The translations under genes and the position numbers were made by a program. Shown piece after piece: positions 9,261-17,302 of a DNA stretch of 64,000 nt. The stretch lies in the NCBI GenBank assembly GCA_934436435.1, contig CAKSAN010000003.1:62001-126000 (forward strand), in the 5' to 3' direction. Position 1 is the stretch's first letter. Every line of letters begins with the position of its first letter. The stretch is from an uncultured Acetatifactor sp. (GTDB taxonomy: Bacteria > Bacillota > Clostridia > Lachnospirales > Lachnospiraceae). The notes beneath the pieces were generated by a model. It did not search any database. It saw only the letters and a list, made by a program, of their open reading frames with translations, and had not been told where the DNA came from.

Positions 9261-9313
9261 AAAACCATGTGATACACGGATGCGTTTTAGAACATCCGGT
9301 ATCACATGGTTTT
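9261..9313. terminator. Bidirectional intrinsic terminator
   Basis: A 15-bp perfect stem (9261-9275 with 9299-9313) with an inner GGATG/CATCC pairing is flanked by A- and T-runs. It separates the convergent SPOCS/LysM gene (+) and the 205-residue gene (-). Confidence 0.85.
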
Positions 9314-9352
9314 TCTATAGGGCAACGACGGTGGATCCGCCGGTGTTTTGCT

Positions 9353-9970
9353 CTATTCTTCTGTGGTCAGTCCGGCATCTGCTGCCAGCTTGTCGAACTT
9401 CTCCATAACGGCATCATAGGTCTTCTGGGAAATCTCGGGAAGAGAACCGCCCCAAGTCTTCTCCGCCTGTGCGTAGCCTTTTTTGAATGCTTCGCGCATG
9501 GACTCGATCTTGTCCGGGTCACCGCCGGTCAGAGCCGTGGCAAACTGAATGATACGGTCGGAGGTCTGGTTCACACCCCAGTAACCGTCCTCGGCAATAT
9601 CTGCCTGTGCCTGAGCCTTGGTAGCAGGATCTACGGTATAGTTACCGGAACGTAAGAAAGACCAGATGTCATTGGCATTGCCGTAGGTGGTAGCCTGCTT
9701 GCCCATCATCTGTTCTACCAGAGAACGAAGCTGACTGGCACGGGCATCCGCATCTGCCTTTAATTTGTTGATCAGATTGGTATCCGGTTTATAAGTCTTC
9801 TTCGTGGAAGAGGTCTTTGTGTCGGTGTTGTGCTCATAAATCACACCGGTATCTTCCGCGGTGTTTGTGTTTTTTGCTTCCTCGGCGGAAGTTTTTTCTT
9901 TTGCTGCACTTGTGCTGTTATAGCTGTAGGCCGCAGCCGCCTGGGTTGATGTAACTCCGTTTACGCTCAT
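9353..9970 (-). CDS. Conserved hypothetical protein, 205 aa
   Basis: I do not recognise a named family. The N-terminal ~60 residues are low-complexity (Ala, Ser, Thr, Lys, Glu) and probably unstructured. Residues ~65-205 look folded and helical, with the segment NQTSDRIIQFATALTGGDPD and a tryptophan-rich block KTWGGSLPEIS. There is no signal peptide or membrane segment. The opening MSVNGVTSTQAAAAYSYN resembles openings of proteins seen near flagellar genes in related bacteria, but no flagellar genes are here, so that is only a hint. The start ATG is preceded by GGAAAAGAGGAAACT. Confidence 0.7.
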   Translation of the reverse strand: MSVNGVTSTQAAAAYSYNSTSAAKEKTSAEEAKNTNTAEDTGVIYEHNTDTKTSSTKKTYKPDTNLINKLKADADARASQLRSLVEQMMGKQATTYGNANDIWSFLRSGNYTVDPATKAQAQADIAEDGYWGVNQTSDRIIQFATALTGGDPDKIESMREAFKKGYAQAEKTWGGSLPEISQKTYDAVMEKFDKLAADAGLTTEE

Positions 9971-10147
9971 AGTTTCCTCTTTTCCGGTGCGGTTCTGCAG
10001 ACCGCACCTGTTGTCATCCTTGACTTTGCTTTGTTATACCCTTCCGAGGGTCTTTGGTTTCACTAATTATATCGTCCGGGGATAGTGGATACTTTAGGAG
10101 ATCTTGAGAAAAACAGTGGAAAAATTCGGTGAAAAAATCACACTCCA

Positions 10148-10174
10148 TTGACAAAGCAGAGCGGATTGTATAAA
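10148..10174 (+). promoter_or_regulatory. Probable promoter of ispE
   Basis: TTGACA at 10148-10153 and TATAAA at 10169-10174 are separated by 15 bases, slightly short. The -10 is followed at once by a 13-base palindrome (TACAATCATTGTA, 10181-10193) that could be an operator, then by the structured leader of ispE. Confidence 0.5.
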
Positions 10175-10198
10175 ATTAAGTACAATCATTGTATACAA

Positions 10199-10257
10199 GC
10201 TATGGAACCTCAGGCAGCGTAGCTGCGATTTTGTCAATACGGTTCCGAATAGCTCAA
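10199..10257 (+). ncRNA. Structured leader of ispE
   Basis: Outer arms AGCTAT-g-GAACC and GGTTC-cga-ATAGCT (about 10199-10211 and 10244-10256) enclose a small hairpin GCAGC-gta-GCTGC followed by GATTTTG. The inner hairpin plus GATTTTG resembles the 3' hairpin of the ~150-nt elements at 18.7 and 59.3 kb with changed but still pairing bases. Function unknown. Confidence 0.4.
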
Positions 10258-10277
10258 TTAACATATTGGAGACAAAA

Positions 10278-11138
10278 ATGAACGAATATCGGATAAAAGC
10301 GTATGCTAAGATCAATCTGGGTCTGGATGTGGTCAGAAGACTGGAGAATGGCTATCACGAAGTGAGGATGGTCATGCAGACCGTAGGAATCTATGATGTA
10401 CTGGATTTTCAGCGGACGGACGGGGGAATCGTGATCACCACGGATTCCGGAGAACTTCCCACAGGTGAGGACAATCTGATCTATAAGGCAGCAAAGCTTA
10501 TGTTGGAAAAATACCATATCAGTGAAGGTGTGAAAATCCATCTGGAGAAGCACATTCCCATTGCTGCGGGAATGGCGGGGGGCAGTACGGATGCAGCGGC
10601 TGCTTTAAAGGGGATGAACCGGCTGTTCGATCTGGGATGTTCGTTGAAGGATCTGATGGAACTTGGTGTGAAAATCGGCGCGGATGTTCCTTATTGTGTC
10701 ATGGGTGGTACGGCTCTGGCAGAAGGCATCGGTGAGAAACTGACACCTCTTGCTCCGGCACCGGATTGCTATGTACTGGTGGCAAAGCCCGATATCAATG
10801 TCTCCACTAAATATGTCTATGAACATCTGGACGCACAGGAGATCAGCAGGCACCCCGACATCGATGGCATGGTGGAAGCCATTGCTGAGGAAAGTTTACA
10901 GGGGATCCTGGACCGGATGGAAAATGTGCTGGAGACCGTAACAGTGAAGGCGTATCCCGTGATCCAGACCATCAAAGACCGCATGAAGGAACTGGGAGCC
11001 ATCAACAGTCTGATGAGTGGAAGCGGCCCTACGGTATTCGGTATTTTTGTGGAGAAGGATATGGCCCGCAGGGCATATGATAAATTAGAGGAGGAACAGC
11101 TGGCAAAGCAGATTTTCCTGACGGAATTCTGTGAGTAG
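10278..11138 (+). CDS. ispE: 4-diphosphocytidyl-2-C-methyl-D-erythritol kinase
   Basis: A 286-residue GHMP kinase of the non-mevalonate isoprenoid pathway, phosphorylating CDP-methylerythritol at the 2-hydroxyl. Motifs: AKINLGLDV at the N-terminus, the ATP loop PIAAGMAGGSTDAAAAL near residue 95, and the C-terminal LMSGSGPTVFGIF. The ATG at 10278 is chosen because GGAG at 10268-10271 is well spaced for it; the TTG at 10266 overlaps that site and cannot use it. A GntR regulator follows after 15 bases and may be co-transcribed. Confidence 0.95.
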   Translation: MNEYRIKAYAKINLGLDVVRRLENGYHEVRMVMQTVGIYDVLDFQRTDGGIVITTDSGELPTGEDNLIYKAAKLMLEKYHISEGVKIHLEKHIPIAAGMAGGSTDAAAALKGMNRLFDLGCSLKDLMELGVKIGADVPYCVMGGTALAEGIGEKLTPLAPAPDCYVLVAKPDINVSTKYVYEHLDAQEISRHPDIDGMVEAIAEESLQGILDRMENVLETVTVKAYPVIQTIKDRMKELGAINSLMSGSGPTVFGIFVEKDMARRAYDKLEEEQLAKQIFLTEFCE

Positions 11139-11153
11139 CGCCAGAGAAGAAGT

Positions 11154-11840
11154 ATGCAGGATAATTTACAGGTGACAATGGATGAATTTCTGCCACTCAG
11201 AGATGTGGTATTCAATACTTTGCGGCAGGCCATTCTGACGGGAGAACTGAAGCCCGGCGAGCGGTTGATGGAGATCCATCTTGCCAACAAGCTGGGGGTC
11301 AGCCGGACGCCGATCCGGGAAGCCATCCGTAAGCTGGAACTGGAGGGACTGGTGACCATGATCCCCAGAAGGGGTGCGGAAGTGGCGCAGATCACGGAGA
11401 AGAGCATGAATGATGTGCTGGAAGTCCGTCGGGCCATGGATGCACTCTGTGTGGAACTGGCCTGCGACCGGATCACTCCGGAGGAATTGCAGGATCTGAA
11501 AAAAGCCTGCGAAAACTTTGAAGCGGCAGTGAAGACCGGTGACATTAAACGGATCGCACAGGCGGATGTGGCGCTGCATGATATCATCGTGCAGGCTACG
11601 GGGAACCAGCGTCTGATCCAGCTGGTCAACAACCTGTCCGAGCAGATGTACCGTTATCGTTTTGAGTATATTAAGGATTTCAGTCAGCATGACCGTCTGG
11701 TGGAGGAACACAGGGTCATCTATGAGAGCATCGTGAAAAAGGACAGGGAAACAGCATCCAACATGGCCAAGGTGCATATAGATAATCAGAAGAAGGCGAT
11801 CATCCGCCAGATCCGTCTGGAACGGGAGAAAAATAAATAG
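11154..11840 (+). CDS. GntR family transcriptional regulator, FCD type
   Basis: A 228-residue regulator. The N-terminal winged helix-turn-helix (residues ~15-75) shows the GntR pattern: LRQAILTGELKPGERLME, LGVSRTPIREAIRKLELEGLV, then the wing RRGAEV. The C-terminal ~150 residues are an all-helical FCD ligand domain with the metal-site histidines expected in the D-x3-H (ADVALHDII) and later H positions. The ligand cannot be predicted. It follows ispE closely, which may only reflect convenience. A later ATG at 11178 is possible. Confidence 0.9.
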   Translation: MQDNLQVTMDEFLPLRDVVFNTLRQAILTGELKPGERLMEIHLANKLGVSRTPIREAIRKLELEGLVTMIPRRGAEVAQITEKSMNDVLEVRRAMDALCVELACDRITPEELQDLKKACENFEAAVKTGDIKRIAQADVALHDIIVQATGNQRLIQLVNNLSEQMYRYRFEYIKDFSQHDRLVEEHRVIYESIVKKDRETASNMAKVHIDNQKKAIIRQIRLEREKNK

Positions 11841-11903
11841 ATTTCGTAAAGTATAATCTGTCCGGAAAGTGGTAATGATTTCCATAGAATAAAAAGGGAA
11901 TAT

Positions 11904-12251
11904 ATGGAAAGAGTACCGCTGATGGATAGATTATATATTTATTATGAAAAATATCGTAAGATGATCACGGAGAAGAAAATTTTGCAAAGGCTGGTGCAGG
12001 GAATCCGGGTGCTGACCGTGGCGCTGGCCTGTTACGGCTGGTGGGGCGTGATCTACCCGGAACTGACGATGCTGCCTTCCACTTACGAGATCGTCTACGA
12101 CGAACAGGAGACGGCAGAGACAGACACTGTACAGACAAGTCCGGAAGTGGTAGAATGGAATTCCGACAGTCAGATTTATTGGAAGATTCTGGAGGCAGAT
12201 CCGGAGCAGATCCGCTTCAAAAGCAGACTGCTTACGATGCTAAAAAAATAA
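11904..12251 (+). CDS. Small single-pass membrane protein, hypothetical
   Basis: 115 residues with no family I recognise. A basic N-terminal stretch (YEKYRKMITEKK) precedes one likely membrane segment near residues 35-55 (IRVLTVALACYGWWGVIY), after which an acidic extracytoplasmic tail follows. It lies 13 bases upstream of murI and is probably co-transcribed with it. The ATG at 11904 has a GGGA ribosome site; a second ATG at 11922 is possible. Confidence 0.7.
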   Translation: MERVPLMDRLYIYYEKYRKMITEKKILQRLVQGIRVLTVALACYGWWGVIYPELTMLPSTYEIVYDEQETAETDTVQTSPEVVEWNSDSQIYWKILEADPEQIRFKSRLLTMLKK

Positions 12252-12264
12252 AAGGAGAAATCCC

Positions 12265-13107
12265 ATGTATCAGGAGAATGTTACTGCGCTGAAAAAGGAT
12301 GCCCCCATCGGGGTATTCGATTCCGGCATCGGCGGACTGACCGTGGCCCGGGAGATCATGCGGCAGATTCCCAATGAGAAGATCATATATTTCGGAGATA
12401 CGGCAAGAATGCCCTATGGCAGCAAGTCAAAAGAGACCGTGACCCGTTTTTCCAAACAGATCGTGCGGTTCCTGGAGACCTTTCAGGTGAAGACCATTGT
12501 GGTGGCATGCAATACGGCGAGTGCCTACGCATTGGATGAACTGGAAAAAGAGATCAATGTACCGATCATCGGTGTGATCAAGCCGGGAGCAAAGACCGCG
12601 GCGGAGGTAACACGCAACGGCCGCATCGGTGTCATTGCCACAGAGGCTACCATCGGCAGCCAGATGTACAATAAATACATACAGGAACTGAACAAAGACG
12701 TAACGATCTACGGCAAGGCCTGCCCGCTGTTCGTACCATTGGTGGAGGAGGGGCTGTGGGAGGATCCCGTGACCGACGAGATCGCGAAGCGTTATCTGAC
12801 GGAGCTGATCGATATTGACATCGATACTCTGATTTTAGGCTGTACCCATTATCCGCTGATCCGTTCCACGGTAGGCCGCGTTATGGGAGATCGGGTAACA
12901 CTGGTGAATCCGGCATATGAGACCGCCAGGGAACTGAAGGAACTGTTACAGAACTATCATATTCTCAACGAGGAGGAACCTCATCTGGGAGAGAACAAGT
13001 ACCAGTTCTATGTCAGCGACGGCGCGGAGAAGTTCAAGCGTTTCGCCAATTCCATTATCAAATACGGGATCCTGTCGGCCAAGACCATCAAGATCGACGA
13101 GTACTAA
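12265..13107 (+). CDS. murI: Glutamate racemase
   Basis: A 280-residue enzyme making D-glutamate for peptidoglycan. The two catalytic cysteines are in VVACNTASAYALDE (near residue 80) and LGCTHYPLI (near residue 193). The substrate loop PIGVFDSGIGGLTVA opens the protein and YFGDTARMPYG follows. Length is normal. AAAGGAGAAATCCC provides the ribosome site. It is the middle gene of a short run with the membrane protein upstream and DUF1934 downstream. Confidence 0.96.
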   Translation: MYQENVTALKKDAPIGVFDSGIGGLTVAREIMRQIPNEKIIYFGDTARMPYGSKSKETVTRFSKQIVRFLETFQVKTIVVACNTASAYALDELEKEINVPIIGVIKPGAKTAAEVTRNGRIGVIATEATIGSQMYNKYIQELNKDVTIYGKACPLFVPLVEEGLWEDPVTDEIAKRYLTELIDIDIDTLILGCTHYPLIRSTVGRVMGDRVTLVNPAYETARELKELLQNYHILNEEEPHLGENKYQFYVSDGAEKFKRFANSIIKYGILSAKTIKIDEY

Positions 13108-13130
13108 AGGGAACCAAAGGACAATAGAAA

Positions 13131-13556
13131 ATGAATCGAGAGGTAGAACTTGTCCTGTCCGGTCTGCATGCTTCCGGACAGGATCCGGAAGGCGACGCGG
13201 TGGAGACCGCGCAGCCTGCGCAATATTTTAAGAGAAACGACAGTCACTATCTGCTCTATGAGGAACAGATGGAGGGGTTCAATGCTCCCTGCAAGAGCCG
13301 GATCAAGTTCCGGGATCATCTGCTGGAACTGACCAGACAGGGGGCATCAGAGATGCATATGATCTTTGAGGAAAATAAGAGGCATATGATCCCGTACAAC
13401 ACCCCCTGCGGGCAGCTGTTGCTGGGGATCGAGACCGGTAAAGTACTGGTGGAAGAACGGGAGGATCAGATCCATGTGACGGTGGAATACACGCTGGATC
13501 ATGAGGGAGAGCCTTTGAGCGAGAGCTGTCTGAAGATCTGCATTCGGGAGAAATAA
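13131..13556 (+). CDS. DUF1934 (YwiB-like) beta-barrel protein
   Basis: 141 residues matching the DUF1934 pattern of a small lipocalin-like barrel: YLLYEEQMEGF near residue 40, RIKF, an MIFEE block, then TPCGQLLLGIETGKV and VEYTLDHEGEPLSESCLKI at the end. Function is unknown. It follows murI by 23 bases. A terminator hairpin lies just downstream. Confidence 0.85.
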   Translation: MNREVELVLSGLHASGQDPEGDAVETAQPAQYFKRNDSHYLLYEEQMEGFNAPCKSRIKFRDHLLELTRQGASEMHMIFEENKRHMIPYNTPCGQLLLGIETGKVLVEEREDQIHVTVEYTLDHEGEPLSESCLKICIREK

Positions 13557-13573
13557 ATAAAGTTTGCCAAATA

Positions 13574-13628
13574 AAAAATAGCAGATGCTCTTATGAATGC
13601 AAGCATTCAACGAACATTTGCTATTTTT
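13574..13628. terminator. Hairpin terminator carrying the conserved GAATGC-TT-GCATTC apical motif
   Basis: The stem 13574-13587/13615-13628 (14 bp, one G:U) is flanked by A and T runs and lies between convergent genes. Its 27-base apex (13587-13613, minus strand) is identical to 59308-59334 in the metK leader, yet the stems differ completely. This makes it both a terminator and a member of the dispersed RNA-element family. A second small hairpin follows at 13631-13648. Confidence 0.7.
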
Positions 13629-13668
13629 ATGTGCGTCAGACGACGCACAATGGGTTCTGAATAGTTAT

Positions 13669-14145
13669 CTACTTGACGGGCTTTGCTCCGGCCTTTTCCT
13701 GCGCCGTAGCCACCAGACGCTTGAAGAAGCCTTTCTTCTTCTCGGGAGCGGCCTCGGTCTTGCCGTGCAGTCCCTTGACATCCAGTACATAGATACCGCT
13801 GACAACCGCTTTTACTTCCTTTTTTACGGGAACGTTGTCGAAGATCTTCTCGTCACAGATCAGGGATACGATCTGGGGGCCGACCTTTGCCTTGATAATA
13901 GGCAGCTTGGAACCGCGCATCAGCTTCGGGGTCTGGTCAATGACCATCTGCGGAAGACCGGCATCTTTCAGCTTCATGCGTTTCTTATCAATGATCAGCA
14001 TGGAAACGGTCTGTTTGTTGGCTTCCAGCATTTCCTGCTGTTCTGCCTGTTTTTTCTGTGCTTTCTTACCTAAGAAATATAATACTGCAATGATAATAGC
14101 AAGTACTATCACTATGACTAATAATGTGATTGCAACCGGACTCAT
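13669..14145 (-). CDS. N-terminally anchored conserved hypothetical protein, 158 aa
   Basis: Residues 4-25 form one clear membrane helix (ITLLVIVIVLAIIIAVLYF). A basic, glutamine-rich linker (KKAQKKQAEQQ) and a soluble domain of about 100 residues follow, with the blocks VSMLIIDKKRMKLKDAGLP and VSGIYVLDVKGL. The tail is lysine-rich. I know no functional assignment. Start follows AGGGAGGGACTGTAAA on the minus strand, a strong ribosome site. Confidence 0.75.
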   Translation of the reverse strand: MSPVAITLLVIVIVLAIIIAVLYFLGKKAQKKQAEQQEMLEANKQTVSMLIIDKKRMKLKDAGLPQMVIDQTPKLMRGSKLPIIKAKVGPQIVSLICDEKIFDNVPVKKEVKAVVSGIYVLDVKGLHGKTEAAPEKKKGFFKRLVATAQEKAGAKPVK

Positions 14146-14229
14146 TTTACAGTCCCTCCTTCAGTTAATCGGAACAAATTCCTATGGGACATTGTAACAT
14201 AGATTTACCGGAATACGCAACTATACATT

Positions 14230-14472
14230 TCACTTGAAAATAACAAATAGGAAAAACAGACTGCCGAAAATAAGCAGGATCGTTACACCCCAGGAGATGG
14301 GGAAGACGACAAACAGACTTTCCAAAGTACGAAAATGCGCAAATATCGTGCAGATCCATACAATACACAGCACACAGGTGCCGAGGATCGTAAGAACCGC
14401 AGGCAGCGCGGAATGCCCCGTTCCCCGCAGAACTCCAGCCGGAATTTCATAAAGACCGCTTAAAGTTCCTTT
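14230..14472 (-). pseudogene. C-terminal remnant of a MATE-family exporter
   Basis: On the minus strand an 80-codon open stretch from the stop at 14473-14475 to the stop at 14230-14232 has no start codon. It reads SGLYEIPAGVLRGTGHSALP, then VLTILGT and, after FRTLESLF, VVFPISW. This aligns closely with the C-terminal part of the intact MATE protein at 45.7 kb (PGALRGMGHSAVPMLLSIVG, YPASW). Everything upstream of this segment is gone, so it is a decayed fragment. Confidence 0.75.
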
Positions 14473-14560
14473 TTACCGGGAGTGACGGATTTCGCTGGAA
14501 AGAGGACTTTTTTTATGCTATATTGAGGACGGGAGTATTAGAATTTAATGAGGGATAATT

Positions 14561-16033
14561 ATGAACGAAGCATTTGAGATCTTAAAGACGGGAACGGAAT
14601 TTTTCTGCAACCATCTGGTATTATTTAATATGCTGTTAGCCATTGTGATCGTCTTTTTCCAGAGGCGGGATCCCAAGAGTGTGTGGGCATGGCTGCTTTT
14701 GCTGTATTTTATTCCCGTGCTGGGGTTTGTATTCTACCTGTTGCTGGGGCAGGACATGCATAAGCGGAAAATGTTCCGGATCAAAGAGGTGGAGGACCAT
14801 ATCAGCAAGGATATCAGGCAGCAGGAATACCGGCTGAAGGCCAGGGATGCACAGGAACTGGATGGGAGTATCCGGGGATATGAGGATCTGGTACTGTATA
14901 ACCTGGAGGCCGGGGAAGCGGTGTTGACCAGAGATAATGATGTGGATATTTTCATTGACGGTAATGAAAAGTTTGCCGCATTGAAGGAAGATCTGCGGAA
15001 TGCGAAGCAGTTTATCCATATCCAATACTACATTATTAAAAATGACGTATTATTCAACCAGATCAAGGACATTCTGATCGAGAAGGCGGCACAGGGCGTA
15101 GAAGTAAGGGTATTGTTCGATGCCATGGGCTGTCGTTCCGTGCGGCACAGCTTTTGGAAAAAACTGAATGAAAAAGGCATACAGACGGCAGAATTTTTCC
15201 CCGCCATCCTGCGAAGACTCCAGCTGCGTATCAACTACCGCAACCACCGCAAAATTGTGGTTATTGACAATAAGGTGGCCTATGTGGGCGGTTTTAATGT
15301 GGGGAAGGAATATATTGATCTGGATGAAAAATTCGGCCACTGGAGAGATACCCATCTGCGGATCCGCGGAAGTGCGGTGCTCAGTCTCCAGGTGCGTTTT
15401 GTTCTGGACTGGAATTACGCGGCGGAGGAGAATCTGTTTTTACGGCCGGAACTGTTCCGGGGAGTGGAATCCGGCAGCAGGGATCTTAGTGATATACAGA
15501 TCATCAGCAGCGGCCCGGATAAGACGACCCAGCAGATCCATGACAATTATCTGCGTCTGATCAACAAGGCAGAGAAAAGCATTTATATCCAGACACCGTA
15601 TTTTATTCCGGATGAGGCGATCCTGAATGCCCTGATGATCGCCGTGAAGTCCGGGATCGAAGTAAATATCATGATCCCCTGTATGCCGGATCATCCGTTT
15701 GTCTATTGGGCGACCTATTCTTATCTCGGAGATATGGTCATGGCGGGGGCCAACTGCTATACCTATAATAACGGCTTCCTGCACAGCAAAGGCATGATCG
15801 TGGATGACCGGGTACTGTGTTACGGGACCGCCAATATGGACATCCGCAGTTTTGCGCTGAATTTTGAAGTAAATGCCGTAGTATATGATGAAAAAAAGGC
15901 CCGGGAAATGGTGGAAATCTTCCGGAAAGATCTGGAAGTCTGCAGGCAGATCACCCGGGATTATTACGCGGGAAGGAGTCTGAAGATCCGCGGGAAAGAG
16001 CAGGTCTGCCGGTTATTGTCACCCTTGTTATAG
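14561..16033 (+). CDS. cls: Cardiolipin synthase, PLD family
   Basis: A 490-residue membrane enzyme joining phosphatidylglycerols. Two N-terminal membrane helices (about residues 18-35 and 43-60; the second ends in YFIPVLGFVFYLLLGQD) precede two phospholipase-D HKD motifs: HRKIVVIDNKVAYVGGFN near residue 225 and HSKGMIVDDRVLCYGTANMD near residue 407. Length and topology match bacterial Cls. A promoter-like TATGCTATATT lies upstream and TGAGGGATAATT serves as the ribosome site. Confidence 0.95.
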   Translation: MNEAFEILKTGTEFFCNHLVLFNMLLAIVIVFFQRRDPKSVWAWLLLLYFIPVLGFVFYLLLGQDMHKRKMFRIKEVEDHISKDIRQQEYRLKARDAQELDGSIRGYEDLVLYNLEAGEAVLTRDNDVDIFIDGNEKFAALKEDLRNAKQFIHIQYYIIKNDVLFNQIKDILIEKAAQGVEVRVLFDAMGCRSVRHSFWKKLNEKGIQTAEFFPAILRRLQLRINYRNHRKIVVIDNKVAYVGGFNVGKEYIDLDEKFGHWRDTHLRIRGSAVLSLQVRFVLDWNYAAEENLFLRPELFRGVESGSRDLSDIQIISSGPDKTTQQIHDNYLRLINKAEKSIYIQTPYFIPDEAILNALMIAVKSGIEVNIMIPCMPDHPFVYWATYSYLGDMVMAGANCYTYNNGFLHSKGMIVDDRVLCYGTANMDIRSFALNFEVNAVVYDEKKAREMVEIFRKDLEVCRQITRDYYAGRSLKIRGKEQVCRLLSPLL

Positions 16034-16114
16034 TCCGGGGGATGTGGTATAATGGGCGATGCTATGATGCATTACGCACATGTGCACAAAAAGAAAGGTA
16101 TAGGAAGTATTAGA

Positions 16115-17218
16115 ATGAAGAAAAAGACTTTAGGATTTCTGGCAGCGGTTTTAAGCGTATGTATGCTGGCAGGCTGCGGAGCAAAGGATACAGGAGACAG
16201 CACCGGAACAGAAAGTACCGGAACGGAAAGCACCGCATTGAAGGATATGGATGTGGACAAGTATGTGACTCTGGGAGAGTACAAGGGCCTCGAAGTATCC
16301 GTAGACACCGTGGAAGTAGATGAAGATGAGTGGAACACTCTGGTCAACAATGTATATTATGGCAACATTACCGCAGAGAACGGTGGAATCATGGATCGTG
16401 CGGTAGCTACCGGAGATACAGTGAATATCGATTTCGAGGGCAAAAAGGACGGCGTGGCATTTGACGGCGGTACCTCTCAGGGATATGAGCTGACCATCGG
16501 TTCCGGCAGTTTTATCGCCGGTTTTGAGGACGGACTGATCGGCGTGATGCCCGGTGAGACTGTGGATCTGGATTTAAGCTTTCCGGATCCCTACCCGAAT
16601 AACCCGGATCTGGCAGGACAGCCTGTGGTATTTACCGTGACCGTGAACTTTATTGAGCCGGAGCAGGACGGTGTGTTCAGTGATGAGATCATCAGCAATT
16701 TCGGTATTGACGGTGTGACCAACGAGGAAGAACTTCGTCAGTATGCCTATGATTATCTGAATGAAAATGCACAGCAGAACTATGAGAGCAATGTGGATCA
16801 GGCAGTTATGGATGCGTTTATGGCAAACAACACCTTTACCTCCGTACCGGAGGCGCTGATCCAGAAGTATTCCGATGCAGCGGAGAGCAGCATTACCTCC
16901 ATGGCATCCGCATACGGTGTGGACGGAGATACTTTTACTCAGTATTATTACGGACAGGATCTTGCCTCCTTCCTGGCTGCCTATTCCGAAGAGGCGGCAA
17001 AGCAGGATATCGCATTGCAGGCAGTAGCCAATCGGGAAAATCTGAACATCAGCGATGAGGAACTGGATCAGATCCTGTTGGATCGTGCTACGGCAGCCGG
17101 GTATGACACCATTGAGGAGTACATCGGAGAGACCTCCAAGGAAGACTACAGAGAGTATTTCCTCTATGACAAGGTGACGGATTATCTGGTAGAGAACGCA
17201 AAGATCACCAACAACTAA
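16115..17218 (+). CDS. FKBP-type peptidyl-prolyl isomerase lipoprotein (trigger-factor-like)
   Basis: 367 residues. The N-terminus is a lipoprotein signal (KKKTLGFLAAVLSVCMLAGC; lipobox LAGC), so it is anchored outside the membrane. A Ser/Thr/Gly-rich linker leads to a trigger-factor-like N part (YKGLEVSVDTVEVDEDEWN), an FKBP domain (TVNIDFEGKKDGVAFDGGTS, GSFIAGFEDGLIGVMPGE, then DPYPNNPDLAGQPVVF) and a helical C-terminal arm like trigger factor. Predicted role: folding of exported proteins. The start at 16115 is preceded by AGGAAG; the open frame extends to 16052 but without a ribosome site or signal peptide. Confidence 0.9.
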   Translation: MKKKTLGFLAAVLSVCMLAGCGAKDTGDSTGTESTGTESTALKDMDVDKYVTLGEYKGLEVSVDTVEVDEDEWNTLVNNVYYGNITAENGGIMDRAVATGDTVNIDFEGKKDGVAFDGGTSQGYELTIGSGSFIAGFEDGLIGVMPGETVDLDLSFPDPYPNNPDLAGQPVVFTVTVNFIEPEQDGVFSDEIISNFGIDGVTNEEELRQYAYDYLNENAQQNYESNVDQAVMDAFMANNTFTSVPEALIQKYSDAAESSITSMASAYGVDGDTFTQYYYGQDLASFLAAYSEEAAKQDIALQAVANRENLNISDEELDQILLDRATAAGYDTIEEYIGETSKEDYREYFLYDKVTDYLVENAKITNN

Positions 17219-17302
17219 GCCTTACAAAACAGTATGTGACCGGCGAATAGGATGCGGGCCGGTTCAGATAGAGCACGTCGCAGCGTGCGGATAGGAAAAA
17301 TT

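Noticed and set aside
17219..17302. T-box control of asnS
   Set aside because: The spacer is only 84 bases and lacks the T-box core and an antiterminator.
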